From contig JADKHR010000001.1 of the NCBI GenBank assembly GCA_016721625.1, positions 682,001 through 746,000 on the forward strand: 64,000 bases of DNA, read 5' to 3'. Shown here in pieces: positions 57,179-64,000 of this stretch. The notes under the pieces were generated by a model. That model was not told the DNA's origin and did no database searches. It worked only from the letters and a program-made list of their open reading frames with translations. The translations under genes and the position numbers were made by a program. Position 1 is the first letter of the stretch; every line of letters starts with the position of its first letter. Source of the DNA: Elusimicrobiota bacterium. Lineage in GTDB: Bacteria; Elusimicrobiota; Elusimicrobia; FEN-1173.

Positions 57179-59563
57179 TTAAGGGGTCGCCAGAGGCGCG
57201 CGGAGTTGCGCGCCGTGGTCCCGGGCGAGCCCGGCCGGGACCCGGTCTTGAAGCGCATGGGCTTCGGCGTCGGTGAGGGTTCGATCGGGATGGCGGAAGG
57301 TCACCCGAAAAGCGAGACTCCGCGTTCCGGCCGGAAGCCCCTTCCCCGTGAACACATCAAAAAGTTCCACTCCCTCGACCCACTCGCATTCCCGCTGAAT
57401 GGAGAAAACGATGGACAACCACGGAACGCCTTCTGGAAAGATCAAAGAAAAATCGCGGACCACCGCCGGTTGGCGGGAGAGGCCTTCAAATTTCGGCTGA
57501 AGAAAAACGCCCGACGCGGCCACGGACAAATTCAACTCGCCCACGAAGGTGTCGGGGGGAAGTTCCCAGGCCTCCGCCTGACGGGGGTGGATCCGGCCGT
57601 AGACCCCGAGACGGTTCTCCCCCAACCAGATCGACTGGGATTCCACCGGGTGGAGAAAGGGGGCGTCTCCGACGGCGAACCTTGTTCCGGCCAGACGCCA
57701 ATCTTTGACGGCCGCTTTGGTCCAGGCCCGGGCATCCCAAATTTCCAAGGGGCGCGACCGGAACCGCCAGTGGTCCCCATGGTCTCGGCCCGTGGCCACC
57801 CAGGCGAAATGGTCCGCCTCGAGCACCGCTCCTTTTTCCCCGTGGAAAACCCGGGCGATTTCGAACAGCCGGGCGTTGCCGTTTCCCCGCCGCACATTTC
57901 CGGCGAGGCAGGCCAGGAGGTTGACCAGAAGGCTGGGGTTCAAACATTCTCCCGTCAGCGAGAGAGGATTCGATAGCTCCGGGGGGTTTTCCGCCGTGGG
58001 ACCGCCCCAGCGATCCCAGAGAGCCCGGGGGACCAACCCGCTCTGGGCGGCCTCCCAGAACCCGAGAGAGATCCACCGTTCCCGCGCGGAGCGGGCCAAG
58101 GAACGGAGACGGGTCGGCGGTTCCGAGGAAACGCCGGCGCCCCGAACCCGGCCCACGATGCGGTCATACCCGATGCGGCGGGCCACTTCTTCCAGAACGT
58201 CCGCCGGTTCCCGGACATCGGCCCGATGGAGGGGCGGGGTCACGTGGACCAGCGAACCTTGAACGTCGCAGGAAAAACCAAAACTTTCAAGAGCCCCCCG
58301 CACCTCGCTGGGAGAGAGCGATAGGCCCAACCGCTGGGACAACCCTTCCAGGGAAACCGCCATGGGAGCGGGTTTGGCGAACCCCTCGTTCACGTCTTCC
58401 TCCGCCGTGAGCCTTCCCCCGGCCCCTTTCAAGAGGAGGTGCGCGGCCCGGCGGCTGGCGAGCTCGGCCATGTCGGGATCGGTCCCGCGTTCAAATCGGA
58501 AAGAACTTTCCGTCGACACGTTCAGGCGGCCCCGGGCCCGGCGGACCTGGGAGGGAAGGAAATGAGCGCTTTCCAGCAAGACATCCGTCGTGCCACTCCC
58601 GACGGCGGTGGGTTGCCCGCCCATCACGCCCGCCGCCGCGACGGGCCCCCGGCCGTCCGCGATCACCAACACGCCATCGACGGCGCGGGTGACGCCGTCC
58701 AAACACTCCAATTTCTCATGGGCGCGGCCCCGGCGAACGATCACGCTCCCCCCGTCCAGCCGGGCCCGATCGAACACATGAAGCGGATGGCCGAGTTCCA
58801 ACAAAACGTAATTCGTCACGTCGACGAAATAATGGATCGATCGGATCCCGCAACGCTCCAGTCGGAGCCGCATCCACAGGGGGGAGGGCTCCGGCCGAAG
58901 CCCCTCCAGGACGCGGGCGACGTAACGGCCGCACAGGGTCGGTTCCTCCACGCGGACGAGGCCGGTTTTTTTCTCCACTGGAGGAAGACCCGTTTCCGGA
59001 AAAACAACCTTTTTATCCAGGCCGGCCGCGATTTCCCTCGCCAACCCCCAATGGGAAAGAACGTCGGGACGGTTGGGGGTTATTTCCACTTCCAAAATCA
59101 CGTCGTTCAAAGCCAAGGTGCGGGAGACCTCTTCTCCCAAGGGTGCCTCTTCCGGAAGGAGATAGAGACCGGAATGGTCGTCCCCCAGCCCGAGCTCGCG
59201 GGCGGAACAGAGCATTCCCTGGGATTCCACCCCGCGAAGGGCGCGTTTTTCGATCACCATCCCGTCCGGCAATTTGGCGCCCAAACGGGCAAAAGGATAT
59301 CGTTTTCCGGCTTCCACGTTGGGCGCCCCGCACACCACCGAGTGGCGCGCCGTTCCATCGAAGACGTCGCAAAGCTTTAATTTGTCGGCGTTGGGGTGTT
59401 TTTGAATGGTCTCCACCCGAGCCACCACCACTCCCTCCACGGGCCCGCCCACCGGGGTGATCGAAGCCACCTCGAATCCCTGCTTCAAGAGAAGCGCGGC
59501 GATCTCCGAAGGCGTTTCCGAGAAGTTCACGAACTCCTTCAACCAGAGGAAGGAGGCCTTCAC
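57179..59563 (-). CDS. pheT: Phenylalanyl-tRNA synthetase beta subunit
   Basis: PheT with PheS charges tRNA-Phe. From GTG 59563 the product is 794 residues: KASFLWLKEFVNF, the EMAP/tRNA-binding domain (VVARVETIQKHPNADKLKLCDV), B3/B4 editing (SIHYFVDVTNYVLLELGHPLHVFD), B5 (RIGYDRI), the catalytic-like core and the FDX-ACB domain near FRVTFRHPDRTLTDAEAHAL. The GTG overlaps the pheS stop (GTGA). No frameshift seen. Confidence 0.96.
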   Translation of the reverse strand: MKASFLWLKEFVNFSETPSEIAALLLKQGFEVASITPVGGPVEGVVVARVETIQKHPNADKLKLCDVFDGTARHSVVCGAPNVEAGKRYPFARLGAKLPDGMVIEKRALRGVESQGMLCSARELGLGDDHSGLYLLPEEAPLGEEVSRTLALNDVILEVEITPNRPDVLSHWGLAREIAAGLDKKVVFPETGLPPVEKKTGLVRVEEPTLCGRYVARVLEGLRPEPSPLWMRLRLERCGIRSIHYFVDVTNYVLLELGHPLHVFDRARLDGGSVIVRRGRAHEKLECLDGVTRAVDGVLVIADGRGPVAAAGVMGGQPTAVGSGTTDVLLESAHFLPSQVRRARGRLNVSTESSFRFERGTDPDMAELASRRAAHLLLKGAGGRLTAEEDVNEGFAKPAPMAVSLEGLSQRLGLSLSPSEVRGALESFGFSCDVQGSLVHVTPPLHRADVREPADVLEEVARRIGYDRIVGRVRGAGVSSEPPTRLRSLARSARERWISLGFWEAAQSGLVPRALWDRWGGPTAENPPELSNPLSLTGECLNPSLLVNLLACLAGNVRRGNGNARLFEIARVFHGEKGAVLEADHFAWVATGRDHGDHWRFRSRPLEIWDARAWTKAAVKDWRLAGTRFAVGDAPFLHPVESQSIWLGENRLGVYGRIHPRQAEAWELPPDTFVGELNLSVAASGVFLQPKFEGLSRQPAVVRDFSLIFPEGVPWLSIVFSIQRECEWVEGVELFDVFTGKGLPAGTRSLAFRVTFRHPDRTLTDAEAHALQDRVPAGLARDHGAQLRAPLATP

Positions 59564-60625
59564 GCGAAGTTCTCCAAAAAGCGAATGTCGTTTTCGAAGA
59601 AGAGACGCATGTCGTCCACGCCGTATTTGAACATGGCCACCCGCTCCACTCCAATGCCGAAGGCCCAGCCGGAATATTTTTCCGGATCGACCCCCCCGGC
59701 GCGGAGGACGTTCGGGTGAACCAACCCCGATCCGAGCATTTCCACCCACCCCGTCTGCTTGCAGACCCGGCACCCCTTTTGGCCGCACAACGTGCAGGAG
59801 ATGTCCATTTCCAGGCCGGGTTCGACAAAGGGAAAATAGGAAGGGCGGAACCGGGTTTTGACCTCCGCGCCGCGATCGCCGAAAAGCCGTTCGGCGAAGA
59901 GGGTCAACACCCCCTTCAGGTCGGCGACGGAAATATCCGTGTCCACGGCCAGCCCTTCCACCTGGTGGAAAGCGTAGGAATGGGTGGCGTCCACGTTTTC
60001 GTGGCGGAAGACCCGACCCGGCGCGACGATGTAAACCGGCGGACGGTGGGACCGAAGGTAACGAATTTGAACGGGAGAGGTGTGGGTGCGCAAAAGCAAG
60101 GGGCGGCCCGTCTCGTCCGAGAAATCCTTCAGGTAAAACGTATCGTGGGAATCCCGGGCCGGATGGTCCGGGGGATGATTGAGGGCGTTAAAATTGTGGT
60201 CGTCGGTCTCGACTTCGGGGCCCTCCGCCACGCTGAACCCCAGGCGTCCGAACACGTCGGTGATTTCTTCCATCACCCGCGTCAGGGGATGGAGCCCCCC
60301 CCGAGGGCACGGGGTTCCCGGGAGAGAGAGGTCCAATTTTGTTTTGGAGAGGTCGGCCGTGATGCGGGCGGTTTCCAAGGCCTTCAGCCGAAGGTCAAGA
60401 GCCGTTTCCAGAGCCCCTTTTCAGCTCATTTCCCGTTCGCCCGACCTCGCGCTTTTCGTCACCTGAAAGAGCCGGCAACTGGCCCAGAATATTTGAAAGA
60501 AGTCCCTCTTTCCGACCAAGGTACTTCAGCCGGAAAGCATCCAGGGAACCAAGGTCGGCCAGGGCATCAAGCTCCTCCAGGCTTTTCGCCTTTAAGGAGT
60601 TCAGTTGGTCGAGGAGGGCCGACAT
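59560..60625 (-). CDS. pheS: Phenylalanyl-tRNA synthetase alpha subunit, frameshifted
   Basis: The N-terminal coiled coil (MSALLDQLNSLKAKSLEELDAL, then LDAFRLKYLGRKEGLLSNIL) is in one frame and the catalytic domain (HPLTRVMEEITDVFGRLGFSVAEGPEVE, HPARDSHDTFYL, LLRTHTSPVQIRYL, motif 2 GRVFRHENVDATHSYAFHQVEG, motif 3 GIGVERVAM) in the next. The break is near 60414-60422 in AAAAGGGGC; one base restores ALETALDLRL. Catalytic residues are all intact, so sequencing or assembly error is likely for this essential gene. Confidence 0.93.
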
Positions 60626-60686
60626 CGGTTCGCTTTCGTCGCCCGGGGTTCGGTCGCGTGAGATCCGGGCCGGTCGCCCGGCGTGG

Positions 60687-61049
60687 TTACGCTTTGACGG
60701 CGTCGTGCTCTCGCGCGAGAGCGGTCAGTTTTTGGAAGGAAGGAAGATCCTCAGCGGCCATGGTGGCCAGGATTTTCCGATCCAAAACAACGCCGGCCTT
60801 TTTCAAGCCGCAGAAGAAACGGGAATAGCTCATCCCCTCCGCGCGGGAAGCGGCATTGATTCGTTGAATCCAAATGGCCCGGAGGTCTCGTTTCTTGTCC
60901 TTCCGCCCACGGTACATGTGCCGCATGGACATTTGAAGGTGTTGGACCACCATACGCCAACGAGTGCTTTTCGTCGCGTAGGCGCCTTTGGCCCGACGGA
61001 ACCATTTCTTCTTGCGCTGACGTGTATAAACGACGCTTTTAACGCGCAT
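60687..61049 (-). CDS. rplT: 50S ribosomal protein L20
   Basis: L20 is needed early in large-subunit assembly and often represses its own operon. The 120-residue protein starts MRVKSVVYTRQRKKKWFRRAKG and keeps RDLRAIWIQRINAASR and MSYSRFFCGLKKAGVVLDRKIL. It overlaps rpmI by 11 bases, so translation is coupled. A leader terminator upstream of infC would suit L20-type autoregulation. Confidence 0.96.
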   Translation of the reverse strand: MRVKSVVYTRQRKKKWFRRAKGAYATKSTRWRMVVQHLQMSMRHMYRGRKDKKRDLRAIWIQRINAASRAEGMSYSRFFCGLKKAGVVLDRKILATMAAEDLPSFQKLTALAREHDAVKA

Positions 61050-61239
61050 AGGGCAAAAGGGCTCTGATCATGTCGGTTTGGGTTGTGTTCAGTTTGTTGT
61101 CCTTACGGAATCGGCGACGCCGATTGGACGACATTCCGATCAAAAGGTGCCGACGTCCCTGGGTTTGATGCATGATGTGGCCCTTGGCGGTCAGCCGGAA
61201 ACGCTTCTTGGCGCCGCTATGGCTTTTAATTTTTGGCAT
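61039..61239 (-). CDS. rpmI: 50S ribosomal protein L35
   Basis: The 66-residue product begins MPKIKSHSGAKKRFRLTAKG and has the basic, zinc-free L35 pattern HLLIGMSSNRRRRFRKD. ATG 61239 is preferred to the upstream open codon at 61302 because it matches the family. It lies 77 bases after infC and overlaps rplT. Confidence 0.95.
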   Translation of the reverse strand: MPKIKSHSGAKKRFRLTAKGHIMHQTQGRRHLLIGMSSNRRRRFRKDNKLNTTQTDMIRALLPYAR

Positions 61240-61316
61240 GGTTTTTAACTCTTCGATGGTATTTAGTGTTTGAAAATGAATCCCGCTTTTCCCTCGGCCC
61301 AAAAGGTCCGACGGGC

Positions 61317-61865
61317 CTACTTTTTCTGCGGAGCCAGCATGAGAATCATCCGATTCCCAAACATCATCGGGGAAGACTCCACCGTGGCCGTTTCCCCCAG
61401 AATGATTTTAATCCGTTCAATGATCTTCTGGCCCAAATCTTTGTGTTCCATTTCCCGACCGCGGAACATGACCGTGATCCGCACTTTGTCCCGGCCTTCG
61501 AGAAACTTCTGGATGGCGCGCAACTTGGTGTTAAAATCGTGCTCCCCGATGCGGGGGCGAAACCGGACTTCCTTGACCTGCCCGCCTTTGGTGTGTTTAC
61601 GGGCTTCTTTCTTCTGCTTCTCTTTTTCATAACGATACTTAGAGAAGTCCACCACCTTGCACACGGGCGGCGTGGCCAGCGGAGCAACTTCCACCAAATC
61701 CTTCCCCCGATCTTGGGCCGTGCGAATGGCCTCGTCGAGGTTTTTGACTCCCAGTTGGGTCCCGTCCTCATCGATCAGGCGGACCTGCTGGGCTCGAATT
61801 TGATGGTTGACACGCGGCGCGCCCGAATTGCTGGGCGGGGGCCGCTGAAAAGTTCTCGGGTAGAT
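61317..61865 (-). CDS. infC: Translation initiation factor IF-3
   Basis: IF-3 prevents subunit reassociation and checks the start codon. The frame reads VNHQIRAQQVRLIDEDGTQLGV (IF3-N), PVCKVVDFSKYRYE (linker), VRFRPRIGEHDFNTKLRA and VMFRGREMEHKDLGQKI (IF3-C). No ATG, GTG or TTG exists between the in-frame TAG at the Shine-Dalgarno site and the IF3 domain. An ATC at 61865 lies nine bases after AGGAG and gives 182 residues. A rare AUU/AUC start is the known autoregulatory device of infC, so ATC is chosen. Confidence 0.9.
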   Translation of the reverse strand: MYPRTFQRPPPSNSGAPRVNHQIRAQQVRLIDEDGTQLGVKNLDEAIRTAQDRGKDLVEVAPLATPPVCKVVDFSKYRYEKEKQKKEARKHTKGGQVKEVRFRPRIGEHDFNTKLRAIQKFLEGRDKVRITVMFRGREMEHKDLGQKIIERIKIILGETATVESSPMMFGNRMILMLAPQKK

Positions 61866-61879
61866 GCTCGTTGTCTCCT

Positions 61880-61910
61880 AAAAAAAACAGAGGAGGAGGT
61901 CCCCCTCTGT
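61880..61910 (-). terminator. Leader terminator/attenuator of the infC operon
   Basis: On the minus strand ACAGAGG...CCTCTGT forms a stem (extendable through the G-run) followed by eight T residues, directly upstream of the infC Shine-Dalgarno sequence. It is a complete intrinsic terminator between promoter and first gene, so regulated read-through is implied. An earlier AGAGGGG in the leader could pair instead. Confidence 0.8.
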
Positions 61911-61926
61911 GTCGTAATGCCCCTCT

Positions 61927-61955
61927 ATGTTAACAGAACCAAAAAACCATGTCAA
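61927..61955 (-). promoter_or_regulatory. Promoter of the infC-rpmI-rplT-pheST operon
   Basis: TTGACA (61955-61950) and TAACAT (61932-61927) are separated by 17 bases on the minus strand. Transcription would begin near 61920, giving a leader of about 55 bases that contains the terminator hairpin. Confidence 0.8.
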
Positions 61956-62160
61956 CAGGCCGCGAGTGTTTTTTAAAAACGTTCCGTCGTATTTCTCGGA
62001 CCGAAGCGGCGGTTCAATTCTTTTTCGTTGAGACATCGACGGAAACGGGATCCGGCGAAAGCTGGGCTTTGGCGGCGTCCAAATTGGCCTGGGCTTCGGG
62101 GGCCCAAGGGGATTTGGGGAAGAGCGTGAGAAATCGCTCAGAGGTGGAACGAGATTCCTT

Positions 62161-62724
62161 TCATTGCTTCTGCGCCAAATGAAGGCGCCCCAATTCCATG
62201 AGACACCGGGGAACCAAGTAGTGATCGGGGAAATCCCGAACGAAAGACCCGTAGCGTTCGATGGCCTCGAGGAATTTTTGCATTTCCACGTCGGCGGCGC
62301 CCCATCCCACCAGCATCAGGGCCTTGTAGGAGGGAAACGACGCCTGGCCGAACCCTTCCTGATAATTTTCGGCCGCCTCTCCAAACTTCCTCTCCTGAAA
62401 CAACATCTCCCCTTTGAGGATGTAGGCCTGCATGGCGACGGAATTGGTTCGATGGGCGGTCAAAACGTCTTCAAGGGTTTGGAGCGCTTCTTTGCGTTTG
62501 CCATGGGACGCCTGCATCCGCGCCATGGAAATCTGTTCGATCCCCCGCTCCGTCAGCTTGCTCCGATTGACGCCGATGGCAATCCCCAGACCGCTCCCCA
62601 CCACCAACAAGCCAAACGCCAACCCGAACTGCGCCCGATGGGCAAAAAACCATTGAGCCAACTTCTCGCCTTTAGTGGCGGGCGCGAGATCTCGTCCCGG
62701 CAACGTGTAAATCGTGGAAGACAT
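62161..62724 (-). CDS. TPR-like membrane protein (YfgM/BamD-like), interrupted by in-frame TGA
   Basis: ATG 62724 follows AAAGGG by eight bases (GTG 62733 is alternative). The product has a short cytosolic lead, one membrane helix (FGLAFGLLVVGSGLGIAIGV) and TPR-like helices (ALQTLEDVLTAHRTNS, FGEAAENYQEGFGQA, ERYGSFVRDFPDHYLVPRCLMELG). It stops at TGA 62163-62161, yet the same frame continues without another stop for 48 codons (FLTLFPKSPWAPEAQANLDA) to TGA 62014, completing the last repeat. A TGG-to-TGA change, in sequence or assembly, is the simplest explanation. Confidence 0.75.
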   Translation of the reverse strand: MSSTIYTLPGRDLAPATKGEKLAQWFFAHRAQFGLAFGLLVVGSGLGIAIGVNRSKLTERGIEQISMARMQASHGKRKEALQTLEDVLTAHRTNSVAMQAYILKGEMLFQERKFGEAAENYQEGFGQASFPSYKALMLVGWGAADVEMQKFLEAIERYGSFVRDFPDHYLVPRCLMELGRLHLAQKQ

Positions 62725-62767
62725 AGAAGACACCCTTTCTCATTTTTTGTCCGACATTTTCCGCCCA

Positions 62768-62841
62768 CGCCCCCGGGCGGACTTGAACCACCAACCTTCT
62801 CCTTAGGACGGAGCCGCTCTATCCAGTTGAGCTACGGGGGC
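62768..62841 (-). tRNA. tRNA-Arg (CCT)
   Basis: A 74-nucleotide cloverleaf lies on the minus strand: acceptor GCCCCCG against CGGGGGC, D-arm GCTCAACTGGATAGAGC, anticodon loop GTCCTAA with anticodon CCT, T-arm GGTTCAAGTCC. It decodes AGG. CCA is not encoded. It lies between apt and the TPR gene. Confidence 0.93.
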
Positions 62842-62903
62842 CTGGGCGGGAAACGTCGGATATTCTACCACGTCCCGGCCCCGCGCGGCCAACGATCGGA
62901 AAC

Positions 62904-63443
62904 TCAATAATGAATGAGCGACCCCACTTCAAAATTCTTAAGCCTTTCCCGGCCTTTGAGAAATCCGAGTTCAATGACGAAGGCCGCTCCCACGGGAGCC
63001 CCTCCCGCCTCGGCCACCAGACGGAACACGGCCTCGGCTGTACCCCCCGTCGCCAAAACGTCGTCCACCACCAGAATGCGTTCCCCGGGACGAATCCCGT
63101 CCACGTGCATTTCCAACGTATCCTGCCCGTATTCCAATTGGTAGGTGGCGGAAATGGTTTTAAAAGGCAGTTTCCCCTTTTTACGAACGGGGACCACCCC
63201 CACCCCCAAACGCTGGGCCACGGCGGAACCGAAGATGAATCCCCGGGATTCAATGGCGATAATTTTTTCGGCCTTGAGCCGGGTCCCCATTTGAGACAGA
63301 AGTTCAATCACGTGGCCGAAAGACGCCCCGTCCCCCAAAAGAGGGGTGATGTCTTTAAATACAATTCCCGGCTTCGGAAAATCCGGAATCTCCCGAATGA
63401 ATTTCTTGAGGTCCAGCCGAGGGGACGTCGCGAGCCCGCTCAC
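62904..63443 (-). CDS. apt: Adenine phosphoribosyltransferase
   Basis: APRT salvages adenine to AMP with PRPP. The 179-residue protein has IREIPDFPKPGIVFKDITPLL, IESRGFIFG, the PRPP motif ILVVDDVLATGGTA and the GAAFVIELGFLKGRERL end. GTG 63443 overlaps the stop of the sigma-factor gene (GTGA), so the two are coupled. tRNA-Arg follows 63 bases downstream. Confidence 0.95.
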   Translation of the reverse strand: MSGLATSPRLDLKKFIREIPDFPKPGIVFKDITPLLGDGASFGHVIELLSQMGTRLKAEKIIAIESRGFIFGSAVAQRLGVGVVPVRKKGKLPFKTISATYQLEYGQDTLEMHVDGIRPGERILVVDDVLATGGTAEAVFRLVAEAGGAPVGAAFVIELGFLKGRERLKNFEVGSLIHY

Positions 63444-64000
63444 AAAAGCCCCATCCGCCGCGTCACCCGTCGCAGGCGCGCCACGCCGCGTTCCTCCAAC
63501 TGGCGCACGCGCTCCCGCGAAAGACGAAGTTTCCTTCCGACTTCTTCCAAGGTCATGGGATCCCTCCCGGTCACTCCGTACCGCATTTCTAAAATATTTT
63601 TTTCCCGCGGCCCGATCTGCTTTAGGGCGAAGGACAGATCGGTGCGAACGCGAAGGAGGGAAAATATTCGTTCCGGTCCCTGGTCCGGACGGTCGGCCAC
63701 AATGTCCCGGATAAAAATATTCTCGTCCTCGTCCAGCGGCATGTCCAAGCTACCCACCGGCTTGGCCGCCTCATGGGCGTCCACCACGCTTTTCATTTGG
63801 CGGGGGGAGAGGTGAAGGCTTTTTCCCATTTCCTGCATTGTCGGGCTCCGACCCAGACTCACACGAAGGCGGTCCCATTCCCGAAACCATTTCCGAAGGG
63901 CTTCGAGGGCGTGGGGCGGGATGCGGATCAGTTTTGATTGTTCGTCGTACGCGCGGCGGACCGCCTGCTCGATCCAGTAAGAAGCGTAGGTGGAGAAACG
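63440..64000 (-). CDS. RNA polymerase sigma-70 family factor (partial, N-terminus beyond window)
   Basis: The visible 186 codons run from region 2.3-2.4 (RFSTYASYWIEQAVRRAYDE) through region 3 (LRVSLGRSPTMQEMGKSLHL, a DxSLDxP-like SLDMPLDED loop, region 3.2) to region 4 with GPREKNILEMRYG and the helix-turn-helix LEEVGRKLRLSRERVRQLEERGVARLR. This is the architecture of group 1/2 sigma factors (RpoD/RpoS type). The missing N-terminus prevents deciding whether it is the primary factor. It is co-transcribed with apt. Confidence 0.9.
   Translation of the reverse strand, partial: RFSTYASYWIEQAVRRAYDEQSKLIRIPPHALEALRKWFREWDRLRVSLGRSPTMQEMGKSLHLSPRQMKSVVDAHEAAKPVGSLDMPLDEDENIFIRDIVADRPDQGPERIFSLLRVRTDLSFALKQIGPREKNILEMRYGVTGRDPMTLEEVGRKLRLSRERVRQLEERGVARLRRVTRRMGLL

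Noticed and set aside
62014..62163. TGA read as tryptophan genome-wide
   Set aside because: TGA terminates infC's neighbours, mutS, lnt, pheS and others in the right place, so a recoded genetic code is not supported.

Overview
The window reads as a GC-rich chromosomal segment from a diderm (Gram-negative type) bacterium. It carries Lnt, LptE, MltA, MurJ, lipoproteins and an outer-membrane PorV-like barrel. Several secreted proteins end in a shared C-terminal sorting-type domain with the landmarks AYPxPF, FDRIP, WDLTN and SGVYLA. That combination resembles Elusimicrobiota and related candidate phyla; this lineage call is inference, not a search result. No rRNA and no CRISPR array were seen. 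Many otherwise conserved genes are interrupted by single-base frameshifts, often in homopolymer runs, which suggests indel errors in a draft (long-read type) assembly at least as much as real gene decay.

Layout. 1-6843 (minus) is one uninterrupted giant reading frame running off the left edge: a secreted or membrane multidomain protein with a TraB/ChaN-like N-terminus, a tandem internal duplication, a nucleotidyltransferase-like motif and a CPBP (CAAX-protease-like) C-terminus. 7330-11849 is miaB-lytic transglycosylase-mutS. A thiolase on the plus strand follows. 13.5-22.5 kb holds a frameshifted LTxxQ helical protein, tRNA-fMet, and the chain murJ-uvrC-ogt-secA-small membrane protein-lnt. 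rpsT is divergent from murJ. 22.8-31.6 kb is a housekeeping run: YmdB-like phosphoesterase, polyprenyl synthase, dxs, tlyA, leuS, lptE, holA.

31.9-42.7 kb is the accessory core: a PorV-like outer-membrane protein followed by three very large secreted proteins with carbohydrate-binding, jelly-roll, fibronectin III and helical or TIM-barrel modules, all ending in the same C-terminal domain. A C-terminal fragment of a fourth lies beside an IS3-family element (43164-44410). This looks like a type-IX-secretion-like export cassette.

44.8-47.7 kb is a coiled-coil protein-zapA-rarA-5-FCL-crcB operon. 48.5-55.2 kb is a peptidoglycan-recycling cluster: murQ, namZ, a sodium:solute symporter and a TVP38 protein on one strand, with nagZ and a BadF-type sugar kinase on the other; mltA is next door. 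55.1-61.9 kb is the infC-rpmI-rplT-pheS-pheT-lipoprotein-mltA operon. It has a clear promoter, a leader terminator and an AUC start for infC. The right end holds a TPR protein, tRNA-Arg, apt and the C-terminal part of a primary-type sigma factor.

Regulatory reading. Several promoters place the -10 box only 6-9 bases from the start codon with no Shine-Dalgarno sequence, implying leaderless mRNAs for some genes. Other genes have good Shine-Dalgarno sequences. Tight ATGA/GTGA overlaps are frequent and support the operons above.
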